A stretch of DNA of 64,000 nucleotides from an uncultured bacterium (GTDB lineage: Bacteria > Cyanobacteriota > Vampirovibrionia > Gastranaerophilales > Gastranaerophilaceae). Made by a program: the position numbers and the translations under genes. Positions 24,735-34,971 of this stretch are shown piece after piece. The notes under the pieces are model-generated. The model ran no database searches. It had not been told where the DNA came from and worked only from the letters and a program-made list of their open reading frames with translations. The stretch is from the NCBI GenBank assembly GCA_949282195.1, contig CASDOW010000001.1, forward strand, positions 1 through 64,000, read 5' to 3'. Position 1 is the first letter of the stretch. Each line of letters begins with the position of its first letter.

Positions 24735-26105
24735 ATGGCTCAAAAACAACTTACAGAAGGCAAGCCTATAAAATTAATCTTGTTTTTTATGCTGCCTATA
24801 TTTTTAGGAAATTTGTTTCAACAATTTTATAATTTTGTTGATGCGCTTATCGTGGGTAGATTTTTAGGGATTAGCGCCCTTGGTGCGGTTGGGGCAACTT
24901 CTCCTTTAATTTTTCTTGTGATTAGTTTTATTTTTGCTTCAACTCAGGGTTTTAGCGTTATAACAGCACAAAAATTCGGCGCTCAAAAATATGATGAAGT
25001 TAAAAAATCGCTTAGTGCTTCATTAATATTATCTTTCGTCTTAACATTTATTTTAACTTTAATTTCGGTGCCTTTTACATATAAAATGCTTGCTTTTTTA
25101 AATACTCCTTTGGATATTATTAATCCTGCAAATGATTATTTATATATTATGTTCATAGGCATTTTTGCGACAGTATTTTATAATGTGTCATCAAATGTAA
25201 TTAGGGCTTTAGGGGATAGTAAGACTCCGTTATATTTTTTAATTTTTTCTTCATTATTAAATATAGTTTTGGATATTGTTTTTATCACAAAATTTAATAT
25301 GGGTATTAAAGGTGCTGCTTGGGCAACTGTTATTTCGCAAGCAGTTTCTACGGTATTATGTCTTGTTTTTATGTTTTATAAATTTCCGATTTTAAGATTA
25401 AAAAAACAAGACTGGAAAGTTAGTTTTGATTTTTTATATGAGCATTTAAGAGTCGGTATCCCCATGGGATTTCAAATGTCTGTGTTAACCGTTGGAGTTA
25501 TTGCGCTTCAATATGTATTAAACGGTTTTGGTACAATTTCAATTGCCGCCTTTACAACGGCAATGAGAGTTGATCAAATGTTTAGCCAAACCCTGCTTGC
25601 AATAGGGGCAACATCAGCGGTGTTCACTGCTCAAAATTATGGTGCAAATAAAATGTCGAGAATAAGAGAGGGTGCAAGAGCAAGCGTTTTATTGGCGGGA
25701 ATAGTAAGTGTTGTTTCATTGATTATAGTATTTTTATTTTCGGATGATATTGTTAGTTTATTTATGTCTGAACCAAATAGTGAGGTTATACATCTTGCAG
25801 AAATTTATCTTCATATAACTATAATTTTCTATTTTTTCTTGGGAGTGCTTTTGATTTACAGAAATATTCTGCAAGGTATGGGTAATGTCATGGCGCCTTT
25901 AGCTTCAGGAGCGGCGGAGCTTGTTGCAAGAACGCTTTGTGCATTTATTTTGGGGCATTATTTTAAATACTTGGGAATTTGTTTTGCAACACCCTGCGCT
26001 TGGGTTGCAGCTGCAATAGTTTTATATTTAGGCTATAAAATAAGCCTTATGAAGAATTTAAAAAAAATAAAAAATAAACAAAAGTTACTCAACGATAAAA
26101 TTTAA
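24735..26105 (+). CDS. MATE-family efflux transporter
   Basis: A 456-residue membrane protein with about twelve hydrophobic segments. LPIFLGNLFQQFYNFVDALI and VGRFLGISALGAVGATSP are the usual MATE start, and the same pattern recurs in the second half (GIPMGFQMSVLTVG). MATE proteins export cationic drugs and metabolites in exchange for Na+ or H+. No Shine-Dalgarno is evident six bases after the HD gene. It is followed at 16 bases by an EamA transporter gene. Confidence 0.93.
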   Translation: MAQKQLTEGKPIKLILFFMLPIFLGNLFQQFYNFVDALIVGRFLGISALGAVGATSPLIFLVISFIFASTQGFSVITAQKFGAQKYDEVKKSLSASLILSFVLTFILTLISVPFTYKMLAFLNTPLDIINPANDYLYIMFIGIFATVFYNVSSNVIRALGDSKTPLYFLIFSSLLNIVLDIVFITKFNMGIKGAAWATVISQAVSTVLCLVFMFYKFPILRLKKQDWKVSFDFLYEHLRVGIPMGFQMSVLTVGVIALQYVLNGFGTISIAAFTTAMRVDQMFSQTLLAIGATSAVFTAQNYGANKMSRIREGARASVLLAGIVSVVSLIIVFLFSDDIVSLFMSEPNSEVIHLAEIYLHITIIFYFFLGVLLIYRNILQGMGNVMAPLASGAAELVARTLCAFILGHYFKYLGICFATPCAWVAAAIVLYLGYKISLMKNLKKIKNKQKLLNDKI

Positions 26106-26121
26106 TTTTTGAAAAATATAA

Positions 26122-27009
26122 ATGAAACAACTTGAAAAAAGAGCTTTTATAGAACTACATATATCTATTCTTTTAGCAGGATGTACAGGGCTTTTCGGAA
26201 GATTAATAACTCTGAATGAAGGACTTTTAACTTTTTGGCGATTATTTTTTACGGTTTTATTAATTGGATTATATTTATTTTTTATAAAAAAATTAAAAAA
26301 AATAAAATTAAAAAATTTTATTAAAATCACCTTAACAGGAGCACTTTTGGGGCTTCATTGGCTTTTGTTTTACGGAAGTATTAAATATTCAAATATTTCA
26401 GTTGGAATTGTTTGTTTATCTTTAATCAGTTTTTTTACGGCTTTGATTGACCCATTAGTTAATAAACACAGATATTTTAAACATGAATTTTTATTCAGCT
26501 TTATAACAATTATTGGAATTGCTTTAATTTTTAATTTTGACAGTCATTATCAAACAGGCATAATTATAGGTATATTTTCGGCTTTAAGTGCTGCTTTATT
26601 TACGATATTTAATAAAAAAGTTGCAAAATATAATTCCAATACCATGCTTTTTTATGAAATGCTTGGAGGTTTTATTTTTATAGCTCTAATAATGCCTTTT
26701 TATCTTTATTTTTTTCCTGTTGAAAATATTTTTCCGTTTGGAAAAAATTTATTCTATTTGATTATTCTTGCTCTTTTTTGTACCGTATTTCTTTATTATT
26801 TTCAAATACAGGCGCTTAAAAAATTATCGGCTTTTAGCGTGAATTTGTCTTATAATCTTGAGCCTGTATATACGATGATTTTAGCAATAATAATTTTTCA
26901 AGAGAATAAAGATTTATCATTGTATTTTTATCTTGGCTTCGGATTGATAATTTTATCCGTAATTTGTCAGAGTGTATATGTGTTTTTAAAAAAAGCAAAA
27001 AATGGATAA
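26122..27009 (+). CDS. EamA/DMT-family transporter
   Basis: A 295-residue protein with ten hydrophobic segments in two similar halves, the mark of the drug/metabolite transporter superfamily. The first half has GLFGRLITLNEGLLTFWRLF and GLHWLLFYGSIKYSNIS, the second SYNLEPVYTMILAIIIFQE. EamA proteins move metabolites, often amino acids, or drugs across the cytoplasmic membrane. It is last in the HD-MATE-EamA unit and abuts the convergent flavin reductase gene without a gap. Confidence 0.9.
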   Translation: MKQLEKRAFIELHISILLAGCTGLFGRLITLNEGLLTFWRLFFTVLLIGLYLFFIKKLKKIKLKNFIKITLTGALLGLHWLLFYGSIKYSNISVGIVCLSLISFFTALIDPLVNKHRYFKHEFLFSFITIIGIALIFNFDSHYQTGIIIGIFSALSAALFTIFNKKVAKYNSNTMLFYEMLGGFIFIALIMPFYLYFFPVENIFPFGKNLFYLIILALFCTVFLYYFQIQALKKLSAFSVNLSYNLEPVYTMILAIIIFQENKDLSLYFYLGFGLIILSVICQSVYVFLKKAKNG

Positions 27010-27630
27010 TTATAATTTTACAAAGACACTTTTTGGTTGTTTACAAACAGGACAAGCAAAACTATTGGGCTCATTTTCAAGATTGCCTTCGTAAATATAG
27101 CCGCAAATTGAACATTTATAGCCTTGTTTTTGTTCTTTGTTTTCAATATAAGTCGGGGCATTTTTTGGACTTGTGCCTTTTTTGACCTTGTGGTAATAAG
27201 CGTAAGTCATAGGAGGTTCATTGTTTAAGATATCTCCTTCTAAAATTTTTGCAATAAAAACAGTGTGAGTGCTTGTTTCTAGGCTGTTTATAACTTCGCA
27301 AATTAAATACCCTATTGAATTTTTAATTATATCTATGTTATCGATTGAAATTTTTTCAATATTTTCAAATTTATTTACTCTTCTTCCTGTTTGAAAACCG
27401 AAAGTAGGGATAATTAAATCATCAACATTTTCTGAAAGAATGGAAATTGCAAATTTTTTATTGTTTTTTATACATTCGTTTGTGTAGTTGTCGTGGTTAA
27501 TTGAAATTGCAAGGCTGTCTTGAGTTACTTGCATAACGCTATTTACAATGCAGCCGGTTGATTTTTCGCTGTCTTTAGTTGTAGCAACATAAACTCCGTA
27601 TGAAATGTTTTTTAATATTTCGTTATTCAT
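27010..27630 (-). CDS. Flavin reductase fused to C-terminal rubredoxin-like domain
   Basis: The first 165 residues are a flavin-reductase/FMN-binding split-barrel (SYGVYVATTKDSEKSTGCIV, SINHDNYTNECIKNNKKFAI, THTVFIAKI). The last 40 hold a rubredoxin/rubrerythrin-type iron site, CSICGYIYEG and CPVCK. Together they could form an electron relay from NAD(P)H through FMN to a one-electron acceptor, for example in oxygen or peroxide removal by an anaerobe. ATG 27630 is chosen because CGAGG lies seven bases upstream; the longer start at 27681 would span it. Confidence 0.88.
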   Translation of the reverse strand: MNNEILKNISYGVYVATTKDSEKSTGCIVNSVMQVTQDSLAISINHDNYTNECIKNNKKFAISILSENVDDLIIPTFGFQTGRRVNKFENIEKISIDNIDIIKNSIGYLICEVINSLETSTHTVFIAKILEGDILNNEPPMTYAYYHKVKKGTSPKNAPTYIENKEQKQGYKCSICGYIYEGNLENEPNSFACPVCKQPKSVFVKL

Positions 27631-27735
27631 TTTTACCTCGCATTTTTTTATTAGTTTTACATATTTTAACATTTTTCGCAATAAATTTTTATATGAGTTT
27701 TATAATTATGTATAATATTTATTGCATTACAATAT

Positions 27736-29034
27736 ATGAAATTAAAATTTATTTTAATATTTTTAGCTGTTTTAGTTTTTTCCAAGGCTGAATTTTGTCT
27801 TGGTATTGTTGAAAATAAAAAAATTAATCTTGAAGAAGCTATTAATATTACACTTGGTCAAAACCCAAAAGTAAAAATACAAAAACTTAATACGCAAAGT
27901 AGTATTAATGAGATAAAAATTGCAGACAGACTTCAAAATCCTTCCATTGAAACATTCCAAAATATAGGTAAAGCAGGTGAAGGCAATCCTCAACAAATTG
28001 GTATTGATTATACTATTGAAATTTTAAAAAGAGGAAAAAGAAAAGAATACGCTAAATCAGAAGCATTGGCGGCGTTGAACAATGAAAAATATTATGAACA
28101 GGTTTTAATTTTAAATGTTAAAAAGGCATATATAGATTTATTATTAAAAAAAGCAAACTATAAAATTTTAAAAGATCAGCAAGATTTAACAAAAGAACTT
28201 TATGAAACGGCCAATAAGCAATCTCAAAAAAATATTATTCCGCACACAGAAGTAATACAGGCAAAAATTGCCCTAAATCGTGCAATTATTTATACAAATG
28301 TTGCAAAATCAGAAGTGATTAAAGCGCAAAATCGCTTGAATGCAACCATGAATACAAGCGAAATTAATTATGATACAAAAGAAGAAACTCTAAATGATGA
28401 TTATAAGGCTTTAAATACAATAAGCCCCCTTAATGACACATTAAATTTTGAAAACATTAAAAATTATGCCCTTGAAAACAGATATGATTTATTGAAGGCT
28501 AAGCAAGAAATAGAAAGTGCAAGAAATAATTTAAAGGTCGTTAGAAGTCAGCTTATTCCCGATTTGGAAATTGACGGCGGATATGCTTATCAATCAAAGG
28601 GAGTTTCTTCAACCGGTCGTTTTATCTCAGGCGGCTATGTGCAAGTCGGATTGACAAATATTCCTTTGATATATCAATATCAGCCCGAAATTAAAAATGC
28701 TAAACTTGAAATTGAAAAAGCAGAGCTTAAATATGAAGATATAAAAGTGGACGTAATAAGAGATGTTACTGACGCTTGGGAAAAATATACAATAGCAAGA
28801 ACAAATTTAAATTTTTATAATAAAGAATTGTTGAAAGATTCAAAAGAGCTTTTAATAGAGGCAAAAGAAAATTTAGATAAAAATAAAATAGATTTGACTG
28901 CCTTTTTGGTTTCTAAAAAAATCTATCTTGAATCTATGTTATATTACCATGAAGCTTTAGCGGAGTATTACGATAGCTATGCTGAGCTTCTAAAAGAAAT
29001 GAATGCACTTGATTGGAACATAGAAAATATTTAA
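27736..29034 (+). CDS. TolC-like outer-membrane efflux protein
   Basis: A 432-residue protein with a signal peptide (LKFILIFLAVLVFSKAEFCLG). The sequence has TolC-family repeats: INLEEAINITLGQNPKV, long coiled helices, and a second half starting YALENRYDLLKAKQEIESA. Such trimeric channels span the outer membrane and periplasm and work with RND or ABC pumps. No pump or adaptor gene is adjacent. Its presence implies a diderm envelope. No ribosome site is seen; a TATAAT ends 19 bases before the ATG. Confidence 0.9.
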   Translation: MKLKFILIFLAVLVFSKAEFCLGIVENKKINLEEAINITLGQNPKVKIQKLNTQSSINEIKIADRLQNPSIETFQNIGKAGEGNPQQIGIDYTIEILKRGKRKEYAKSEALAALNNEKYYEQVLILNVKKAYIDLLLKKANYKILKDQQDLTKELYETANKQSQKNIIPHTEVIQAKIALNRAIIYTNVAKSEVIKAQNRLNATMNTSEINYDTKEETLNDDYKALNTISPLNDTLNFENIKNYALENRYDLLKAKQEIESARNNLKVVRSQLIPDLEIDGGYAYQSKGVSSTGRFISGGYVQVGLTNIPLIYQYQPEIKNAKLEIEKAELKYEDIKVDVIRDVTDAWEKYTIARTNLNFYNKELLKDSKELLIEAKENLDKNKIDLTAFLVSKKIYLESMLYYHEALAEYYDSYAELLKEMNALDWNIENI

Positions 29035-29035
29035 T

Positions 29036-29704
29036 TTAAAGAGTGAATTGGTAGTTTAAATCTTTATATTTTACGCTGATTGGAAATTTTTCCATGTCTT
29101 CAAAGAAAAAGTAAAAATATTGGCTTTTTCTTGGTGAAACGGTTGAAGAATATTTAATCGAGTGTTTAGAGATTTGATTTCCGATTTGTTCTATTTTTGA
29201 AAATGCCGATTTATTTGATTGTTCGGATGAATTTTGAACCATAGATTGATTAAATTCGTTATAATTGGCGGTCATTCCTGTCATGTTTGTTAAAGTTGCG
29301 CCCATGGAACTCATTGCAGCCATAGAAGACGCTTCTTGAGTTTGGTAAATATTTAAATAGTTGCTTGTGGTGATGAATTGAAGCTCTCTATCGGGATTTG
29401 AGATATTTAAATCTTCAACTTTAAAAATGTAAGGGGTTTCATATGATAAATTTTCAACTTGAATATATAAGGCTAAAATTTCAGGAACGGGTGTTCTTGT
29501 TATTCCGATTTTTATATTTGCATTGTCTATTGTTTTTTTGTATACATTGAAAACAAATTCTTCGTCGGTTTTAACTGTTTGGATATTTTGTTGATTGTAA
29601 TCTTCGCCGACATATGAAAGTGTAGAACACCCATATAGGCTTAATGAAAATAAGAGCAGTGTCAAATAAGTAAAAAATTGTTTTAAAAATTTTATTTTAG
29701 CCAT
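29036..29704 (-). CDS. Predicted lipoprotein
   Basis: The 222-residue protein has a type II signal peptide, LLLFSLSLYGC followed by STLSY, with the lipobox cysteine at about residue 26. It should be anchored to a membrane outside the cytoplasm. The mature part is beta-rich (FVFNVYKKTIDNANIKIGIT, SYETPYIFKVEDLNI), with a small Ser/Met/Thr-rich middle (SSMAAMSSMGATLTNMTGM). Family not recognised. It converges on the tolC-like gene and has a leaderless-type promoter. Confidence 0.8.
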   Translation of the reverse strand: MAKIKFLKQFFTYLTLLLFSLSLYGCSTLSYVGEDYNQQNIQTVKTDEEFVFNVYKKTIDNANIKIGITRTPVPEILALYIQVENLSYETPYIFKVEDLNISNPDRELQFITTSNYLNIYQTQEASSMAAMSSMGATLTNMTGMTANYNEFNQSMVQNSSEQSNKSAFSKIEQIGNQISKHSIKYSSTVSPRKSQYFYFFFEDMEKFPISVKYKDLNYQFTL

Positions 29705-29710
29705 GGTCTA

Positions 29711-29739
29711 ATAATACACTACTTTTTGTTTTTGGGCAA
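29711..29739 (-). promoter_or_regulatory. Promoter of the lipoprotein gene, leaderless geometry
   Basis: On the minus strand TTGCCC (29739-29734), a 17-base spacer and TATTAT (29716-29711) are followed by exactly six bases and the ATG. No ribosome site is present. Confidence 0.65.
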
Positions 29740-29750
29740 ATTTATGAGTT

Positions 29751-29778
29751 AAGGCAAGCTTATAGCTTGCCTTTTTTT
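29751..29778 (+). terminator. Rho-independent terminator, plus strand
   Basis: AAGGCAAGCT/AGCTTGCCTT form a perfect 10-bp stem with a three-base loop and seven T's. The nearest plus-strand gene is tolC, over 700 bases upstream, with the minus-strand lipoprotein gene in between. It would stop transcripts running antisense through that gene, or those of a small unannotated RNA. Confidence 0.8.
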
Positions 29779-30359
29779 ACACACGGCTTACGGCTTTAGT
29801 GTCGTCTTGGATTATTGACAACTCGCAATTTTAGTACTCCGCTTTCAGGCTTCGCCTTATCACTTCGTAAAATTGCTCGAACAGGCGCACTCACTCCGCT
29901 TACGCTCCGTTACGTGCTAGTCAAAATCCGCTACATCATTCCCATGCTCCTGAGGAAATCAAAGATTTCCACGGTGCCTTAGTCCAGTATCACAATAGCC
30001 CACCAAGCGAGGAGCTTGGTGGGCTATTGCTCACATTCTATCGGGTCATTCGTAATTTTCTACAGCGCACAAGCGCTGTAAAGCTCCTGTGGAATTCGCG
30101 CTAACGCAAATTCTTACGTCGCCATGGTACGGTATCCGCACTTGGCAGGAGCTCCACGCTCCTGCCTACGTGCTTCACACACCTACGCCTTACTTGTTTT
30201 CGCCAAGCCAAGTCTGGCTAGGCTCAAACTACGTCAGGTTTTTACATCATTCCCATGCTCCTGAGGGACTTCGTCCCACGTCGCTCGGGTACGGTATCCG
30301 CTCTGTCCGCCAGACCTCAACGGTCTGCCGTCACGAGCTCACACACCATTGGGTCATTC
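29779..30359. repeat. Cluster of palindromic intergenic repeats downstream of groEL
   Basis: This gene-free, more GC-rich stretch holds a chain of hairpins: GCAATTTTA/TAAAATTGC (29825-29833, 29868-29876), GGAAAT/ATTTCC (29954-29970), a perfect 16-bp stem at 29993-30029, a 9-bp stem at 30144-30166, AGCCA/TGGCT at 30206-30219, GGGAC/GTCCC (about 30265-30277) and CAGACC/GGTCTG (about 30311-30327). Two blocks share borders: the 22 bases starting ACATCATTCCCATG occur at 29933 and 30244, and a 39-base unit starting GGGTCATTCGTAATT occurs at 30043-30081 and 30351-30389. An open frame through here (30089-30496) has no protein character. Confidence 0.75.
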
Positions 30360-32050
<1,691 letters not shown>

Positions 32051-32094
32051 TTACTTTCCTTTTTCTTTCTAGTGATAAACTTTTATTACTCTTA

Positions 32095-32379
32095 TTAACC
32101 AAGAATGGCAAGAGCATCTTTAATTGAAATGATTTTATATTCAACATCGTCAACTTTAACGTCTGTTCCTGAATATTTTGCAAACAATACAACATCACCC
32201 ACTTTTACTTCCATGGGTTCTTTTTCGCCGTTATCAAGAGTTTTGCCTGAACCGATTGCTACAACTTCGCCTTTTTGTGGTTTTTCTTTTGCGCTATCCG
32301 GAATAAAAATTCCGCCTGAAGTTTGTTGTACATCATCAATAACTTTAATAACAAGTCTGTCTGCTAAAGGTTTAATCAT
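32095..32379 (-). CDS. groES: 10-kDa co-chaperonin GroES
   Basis: A 94-residue cap of the GroEL chamber. IKPLADRLVIKVIDD and TSGGIFIPDSAKEKPQKGEV (mobile loop) are diagnostic, as is VLFAKYSGTDVKVDD. ATG 32379 is chosen because GGAGG lies six bases before it; a start four codons earlier would cover that site. It is first in the groES-groEL operon. Confidence 0.98.
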   Translation of the reverse strand: MIKPLADRLVIKVIDDVQQTSGGIFIPDSAKEKPQKGEVVAIGSGKTLDNGEKEPMEVKVGDVVLFAKYSGTDVKVDDVEYKIISIKDALAILG

Positions 32380-32510
32380 AATATCCTCCATTTATGCTGA
32401 TTACATTTTCTATTACATTATTTTACTCTACTATAATATATGTAATTTTTAAATTTATGTAGGATATTAACAAAAAATTAATTATTTGTCTTAGCGAATT
32501 AGTTATAAAT

Positions 32511-32549
32511 ATTAAAAAAGACAAAGTTTTATACTTTGTCTTTTTTAAT
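32511..32549 (-). terminator. Terminator after the zinc-ribbon gene
   Basis: A perfect 17-bp stem (32511-32527 with 32533-32549) around a five-base loop contains GACAAAGT/ACTTTGTC and is flanked by A and T runs on the two sides. It ends transcripts of the 32566-33321 gene and shields groES, whose start lies beyond. Confidence 0.9.
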
Positions 32550-32565
32550 GTAATTTTATTTTGAT

Positions 32566-33321
32566 TTATGCTTTTTTCTTGAATTCTTCAGGAGCATCTT
32601 CTCTTTCTTGGTTCCAACGGTCAAGACCCATTTGTTTTCTAACAAGTCCTATACCAACGTGAACTCTCCATTCGTCCATTTTTAATTGCGCAGCAATGAT
32701 TTTATGACATCCGATTGGAGGTAGAGGCAACAACGGTTCATATAAATTTTTAATTGCCATCATTTGATCAGGTGTAATTGCAAGTTTTCTTTTTGGGAAT
32801 TGAACTTTTGGAAGCATCATTTTTTGTCTTATTAAGTTAATTCCAAAAAATACTTTTTTAGGTTCTAAATCAATCGCTTGAGCAATTACCTCGTGGGCAT
32901 CAGGGTTTGGAAGAGGAAGCATTTTTTTATACATTTCTTCAATTTGAGCCAATTGCTCTTTGTTAACCAATAAAGGTCTTTGCTTGTTAGGTTTTTGAGG
33001 ACGTCTTTGATTTGGTCTTGCCCCCGGTTTTTGAGGACGCCTTTGATTAAATCCGCCGTTATCTCTTCTTTGGAAATTATTTCTTGGTTTATAACCGCCT
33101 TGATTGTTTTGAGGGCGATTATTATATCTTCTTGTGTATCCTTCGGGGTTTCCTGTTCCTGCGCTGTAACCGCGAGAATAATCCTGAACTACACCGTTTT
33201 CATCCGTTGGGGCAGGCATGGATGTTGTTCTTTCAGGATATAAACATTCCGGACAGATAACCCTTTTTGGGTTTTTAGTTTCAAATTCTTTACCGCATTT
33301 AATGCACTTATTCGTATACAT
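32566..33321 (-). CDS. Zinc-ribbon protein with disordered basic linker and duplicated C-terminal domain
   Basis: I do not recognise this 251-residue protein. Residues 1-30 form a zinc ribbon (CIKCG, CPEC). Residues 45-115 are low-complexity and rich in Arg, Gln, Asn, Gly and Pro (RRYNNRPQNNQGGYKPR, two RRPQKPxxRPNQ-like units), as in RNA-binding disordered tails. Residues about 120-175 and 180-235 are two copies of one domain: EQLAQIEEMYKKMLPLPNP and DQMMAIKNLYEPLLPLPPI, each continuing to a V(x)GI(x)L(I/V)R(x)xM segment. The make-up suggests binding to RNA or ribosomes; this is inference. A similar zinc ribbon heads the divergent gene at 33512. Confidence 0.8.
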   Translation of the reverse strand: MYTNKCIKCGKEFETKNPKRVICPECLYPERTTSMPAPTDENGVVQDYSRGYSAGTGNPEGYTRRYNNRPQNNQGGYKPRNNFQRRDNGGFNQRRPQKPGARPNQRRPQKPNKQRPLLVNKEQLAQIEEMYKKMLPLPNPDAHEVIAQAIDLEPKKVFFGINLIRQKMMLPKVQFPKRKLAITPDQMMAIKNLYEPLLPLPPIGCHKIIAAQLKMDEWRVHVGIGLVRKQMGLDRWNQEREDAPEEFKKKA

Positions 33322-33475
33322 TAGGATAATCTTTCTATTGTTTTATTATTCCCATCACTTAATGAAATTAACTTAACAGGCAATATTTTTTTAAATACAC
33401 TCTCACTACCAAAATATATTACTATTCTATAAAAAAACATGAATTAATACAAGTTTTTTATTTATTTTAATATAG

Positions 33476-33504
33476 ATTGATTTTTTTATAAAAATTGTTA
33501 CAAT
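33476..33504 (+). promoter_or_regulatory. Putative promoter of the 33512 gene
   Basis: TTGATT (33477-33482), a 16-base spacer and TACAAT (33499-33504) are followed by seven bases and the ATG. There is no ribosome site, so a leaderless transcript is likely. Confidence 0.5.
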
Positions 33505-33511
33505 TTATTAT

Positions 33512-33997
33512 ATGGCAAAAGATGGATTAATTAACTGTAAAAAATGCGGAACTCTCTTTTTTAAAAATTCGGGAAGAGAAGTCTGCGAGGAATGTTTCAA
33601 AAAAGAACTTGAATTAATTGATAATATCAGAAATTATATTACAACATCAGGTAAGCCAAAAGTTACCCTTGAAGAAATTTCGCAAGCGGTTGGCGTGCAA
33701 GTAGCTGAGCTTGAGGATTTAGTTACGAGAGGCAGACTGTTTACGGTCATTCCAAAACTATCAATTAAATGTCGTTTTTGCGGAGTTGAGCTCGAAGATG
33801 ATGAAAAAACAGGTTTTACTTGTAAAAAATGTTTGATGAGATTTTCACCTAAGGTTAATGAACTTAAGAAAAAAGGGCTTGATGTTAATAAATACAAAGA
33901 AGAAGCCAGAAATCTCAACAGACGCTTAAGAGGCGGTATGAACAGCGCTTCTGACAATGAATCAAGATATGGCTTTATTCAAAATTACGACCTGTAA
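33512..33997 (+). CDS. YvyF-like double zinc-ribbon regulatory protein
   Basis: The 161-residue protein starts with a zinc ribbon (CKKCGTLFFKNSGREVCEEC), then a helix-turn-helix-like segment (KVTLEEISQAVGVQVAELED), and a second ribbon (CRFCG, CKKC at about residues 88-110). The first two parts match the flagellar-operon protein family (YvyF/TIGR03826) of Gram-positives, there thought to be regulatory. No flagellar genes are nearby, so the role here is uncertain. The C-terminal tail is basic (NLNRRLRGGM). Confidence 0.75.
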   Translation: MAKDGLINCKKCGTLFFKNSGREVCEECFKKELELIDNIRNYITTSGKPKVTLEEISQAVGVQVAELEDLVTRGRLFTVIPKLSIKCRFCGVELEDDEKTGFTCKKCLMRFSPKVNELKKKGLDVNKYKEEARNLNRRLRGGMNSASDNESRYGFIQNYDL

Positions 33998-33999
33998 AA

Positions 34000-34935
34000 T
34001 TAGTTTTTATTTTTGTCAGGTTTAACAATGCTAAATGATTTGTTTTCACTTATTTCAACGCGTGCCGATTTGATTTTTTCTCGTGCGTCTTCAGGTATGC
34101 TTGATGTTGAAGCTAATCTATCCACAAAAGCGTTGTTTAGTTTAACAGCTTTTGGAAGTGCTCCTATTTCTTCCAAAACATCCTTAATTTGAGTAAAATC
34201 ATATGAAAAAGTTTTCTTATGGTTGTATGTTAAAACTTCACCTGTGTTAGATTTAATATCATCTCCGCCGCGTTCAAAATATATCTTAAAAATAGAACGT
34301 AAATCTTGAATTTCGGATTGCATGGTGTTAATTGCAGATTGTAGCCTTAAATATCTTTCAAAAAGATATTCCACATGGTCAATTTGGGATAATTGCCAGT
34401 TGTATTTTTGATTATATAAGGCTTTTAATTTTGGATAACATTTTGCTAAAACAGAAGCGTCGCCCATTGCTCTATGGCGTTTTTTGTTATTTGCACCAAA
34501 AACAGTAGCCAACATATCAAGTCCGCAAGACTCATACTGGGGGTATACTTCTTTAAACATCATTTGAGTGTCTATATAGTTATTTTCAATAGGTTTATTA
34601 TAAAGTCTTTTTGAAGTTCGATTTAAAAATGAAAAATCAAAAATAGCATTATGAGCAACTATTGGGTAATTTCCGATAAATTCAAAAATTTTAGGAAAAA
34701 TCTCTTCTTCAGAAGGTGCGTCAGCTAAATCTTCCTCAGAAATCCCATGAACAGCCTGAGATGATTTTCTAATGTGTTGATGAGGATTAACAAGAGTTTC
34801 AAATTTTTCTTTAACTCTGCCGTTTACAAGCTTTACTCCTGCAAATTCGATAATTCTTTCTCTTGTATAATCAAGCCCTGTTGTTTCAACATCTATAACA
34901 ATTTCAATTTCTTTTGGTTTTGTTTCTCTTGGCAT
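34000..34935 (-). CDS. DnaQ-like 3'-5' exonuclease (PolC/epsilon type)
   Basis: About 311 residues. The DEDDh exonuclease motifs are complete: VIDVETTGLD (Exo I), VAHNAIFDFSFL (Exo II) and HRAMGDASVLA (Exo III), with the family VHGISEEDL segment between. The C-terminal 120 residues form a helical region not found in the short epsilon subunit. It could proofread for DNA polymerase III or act in repair. ATG 34935 follows an AAGGGA site; the six extra residues of the longer frame would span it. Confidence 0.9.
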   Translation of the reverse strand: MPRETKPKEIEIVIDVETTGLDYTRERIIEFAGVKLVNGRVKEKFETLVNPHQHIRKSSQAVHGISEEDLADAPSEEEIFPKIFEFIGNYPIVAHNAIFDFSFLNRTSKRLYNKPIENNYIDTQMMFKEVYPQYESCGLDMLATVFGANNKKRHRAMGDASVLAKCYPKLKALYNQKYNWQLSQIDHVEYLFERYLRLQSAINTMQSEIQDLRSIFKIYFERGGDDIKSNTGEVLTYNHKKTFSYDFTQIKDVLEEIGALPKAVKLNNAFVDRLASTSSIPEDAREKIKSARVEISENKSFSIVKPDKNKN

Positions 34936-34971
34936 ATCGGATTTTCCCTTCAAGAAAATACTAACATAAAA

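Noticed and set aside
32380..32560. CIRCE element (HrcA operator) upstream of groES
   Set aside because: No TTAGCACTC-N9-GAGTGCTAA sequence is present in this stretch.
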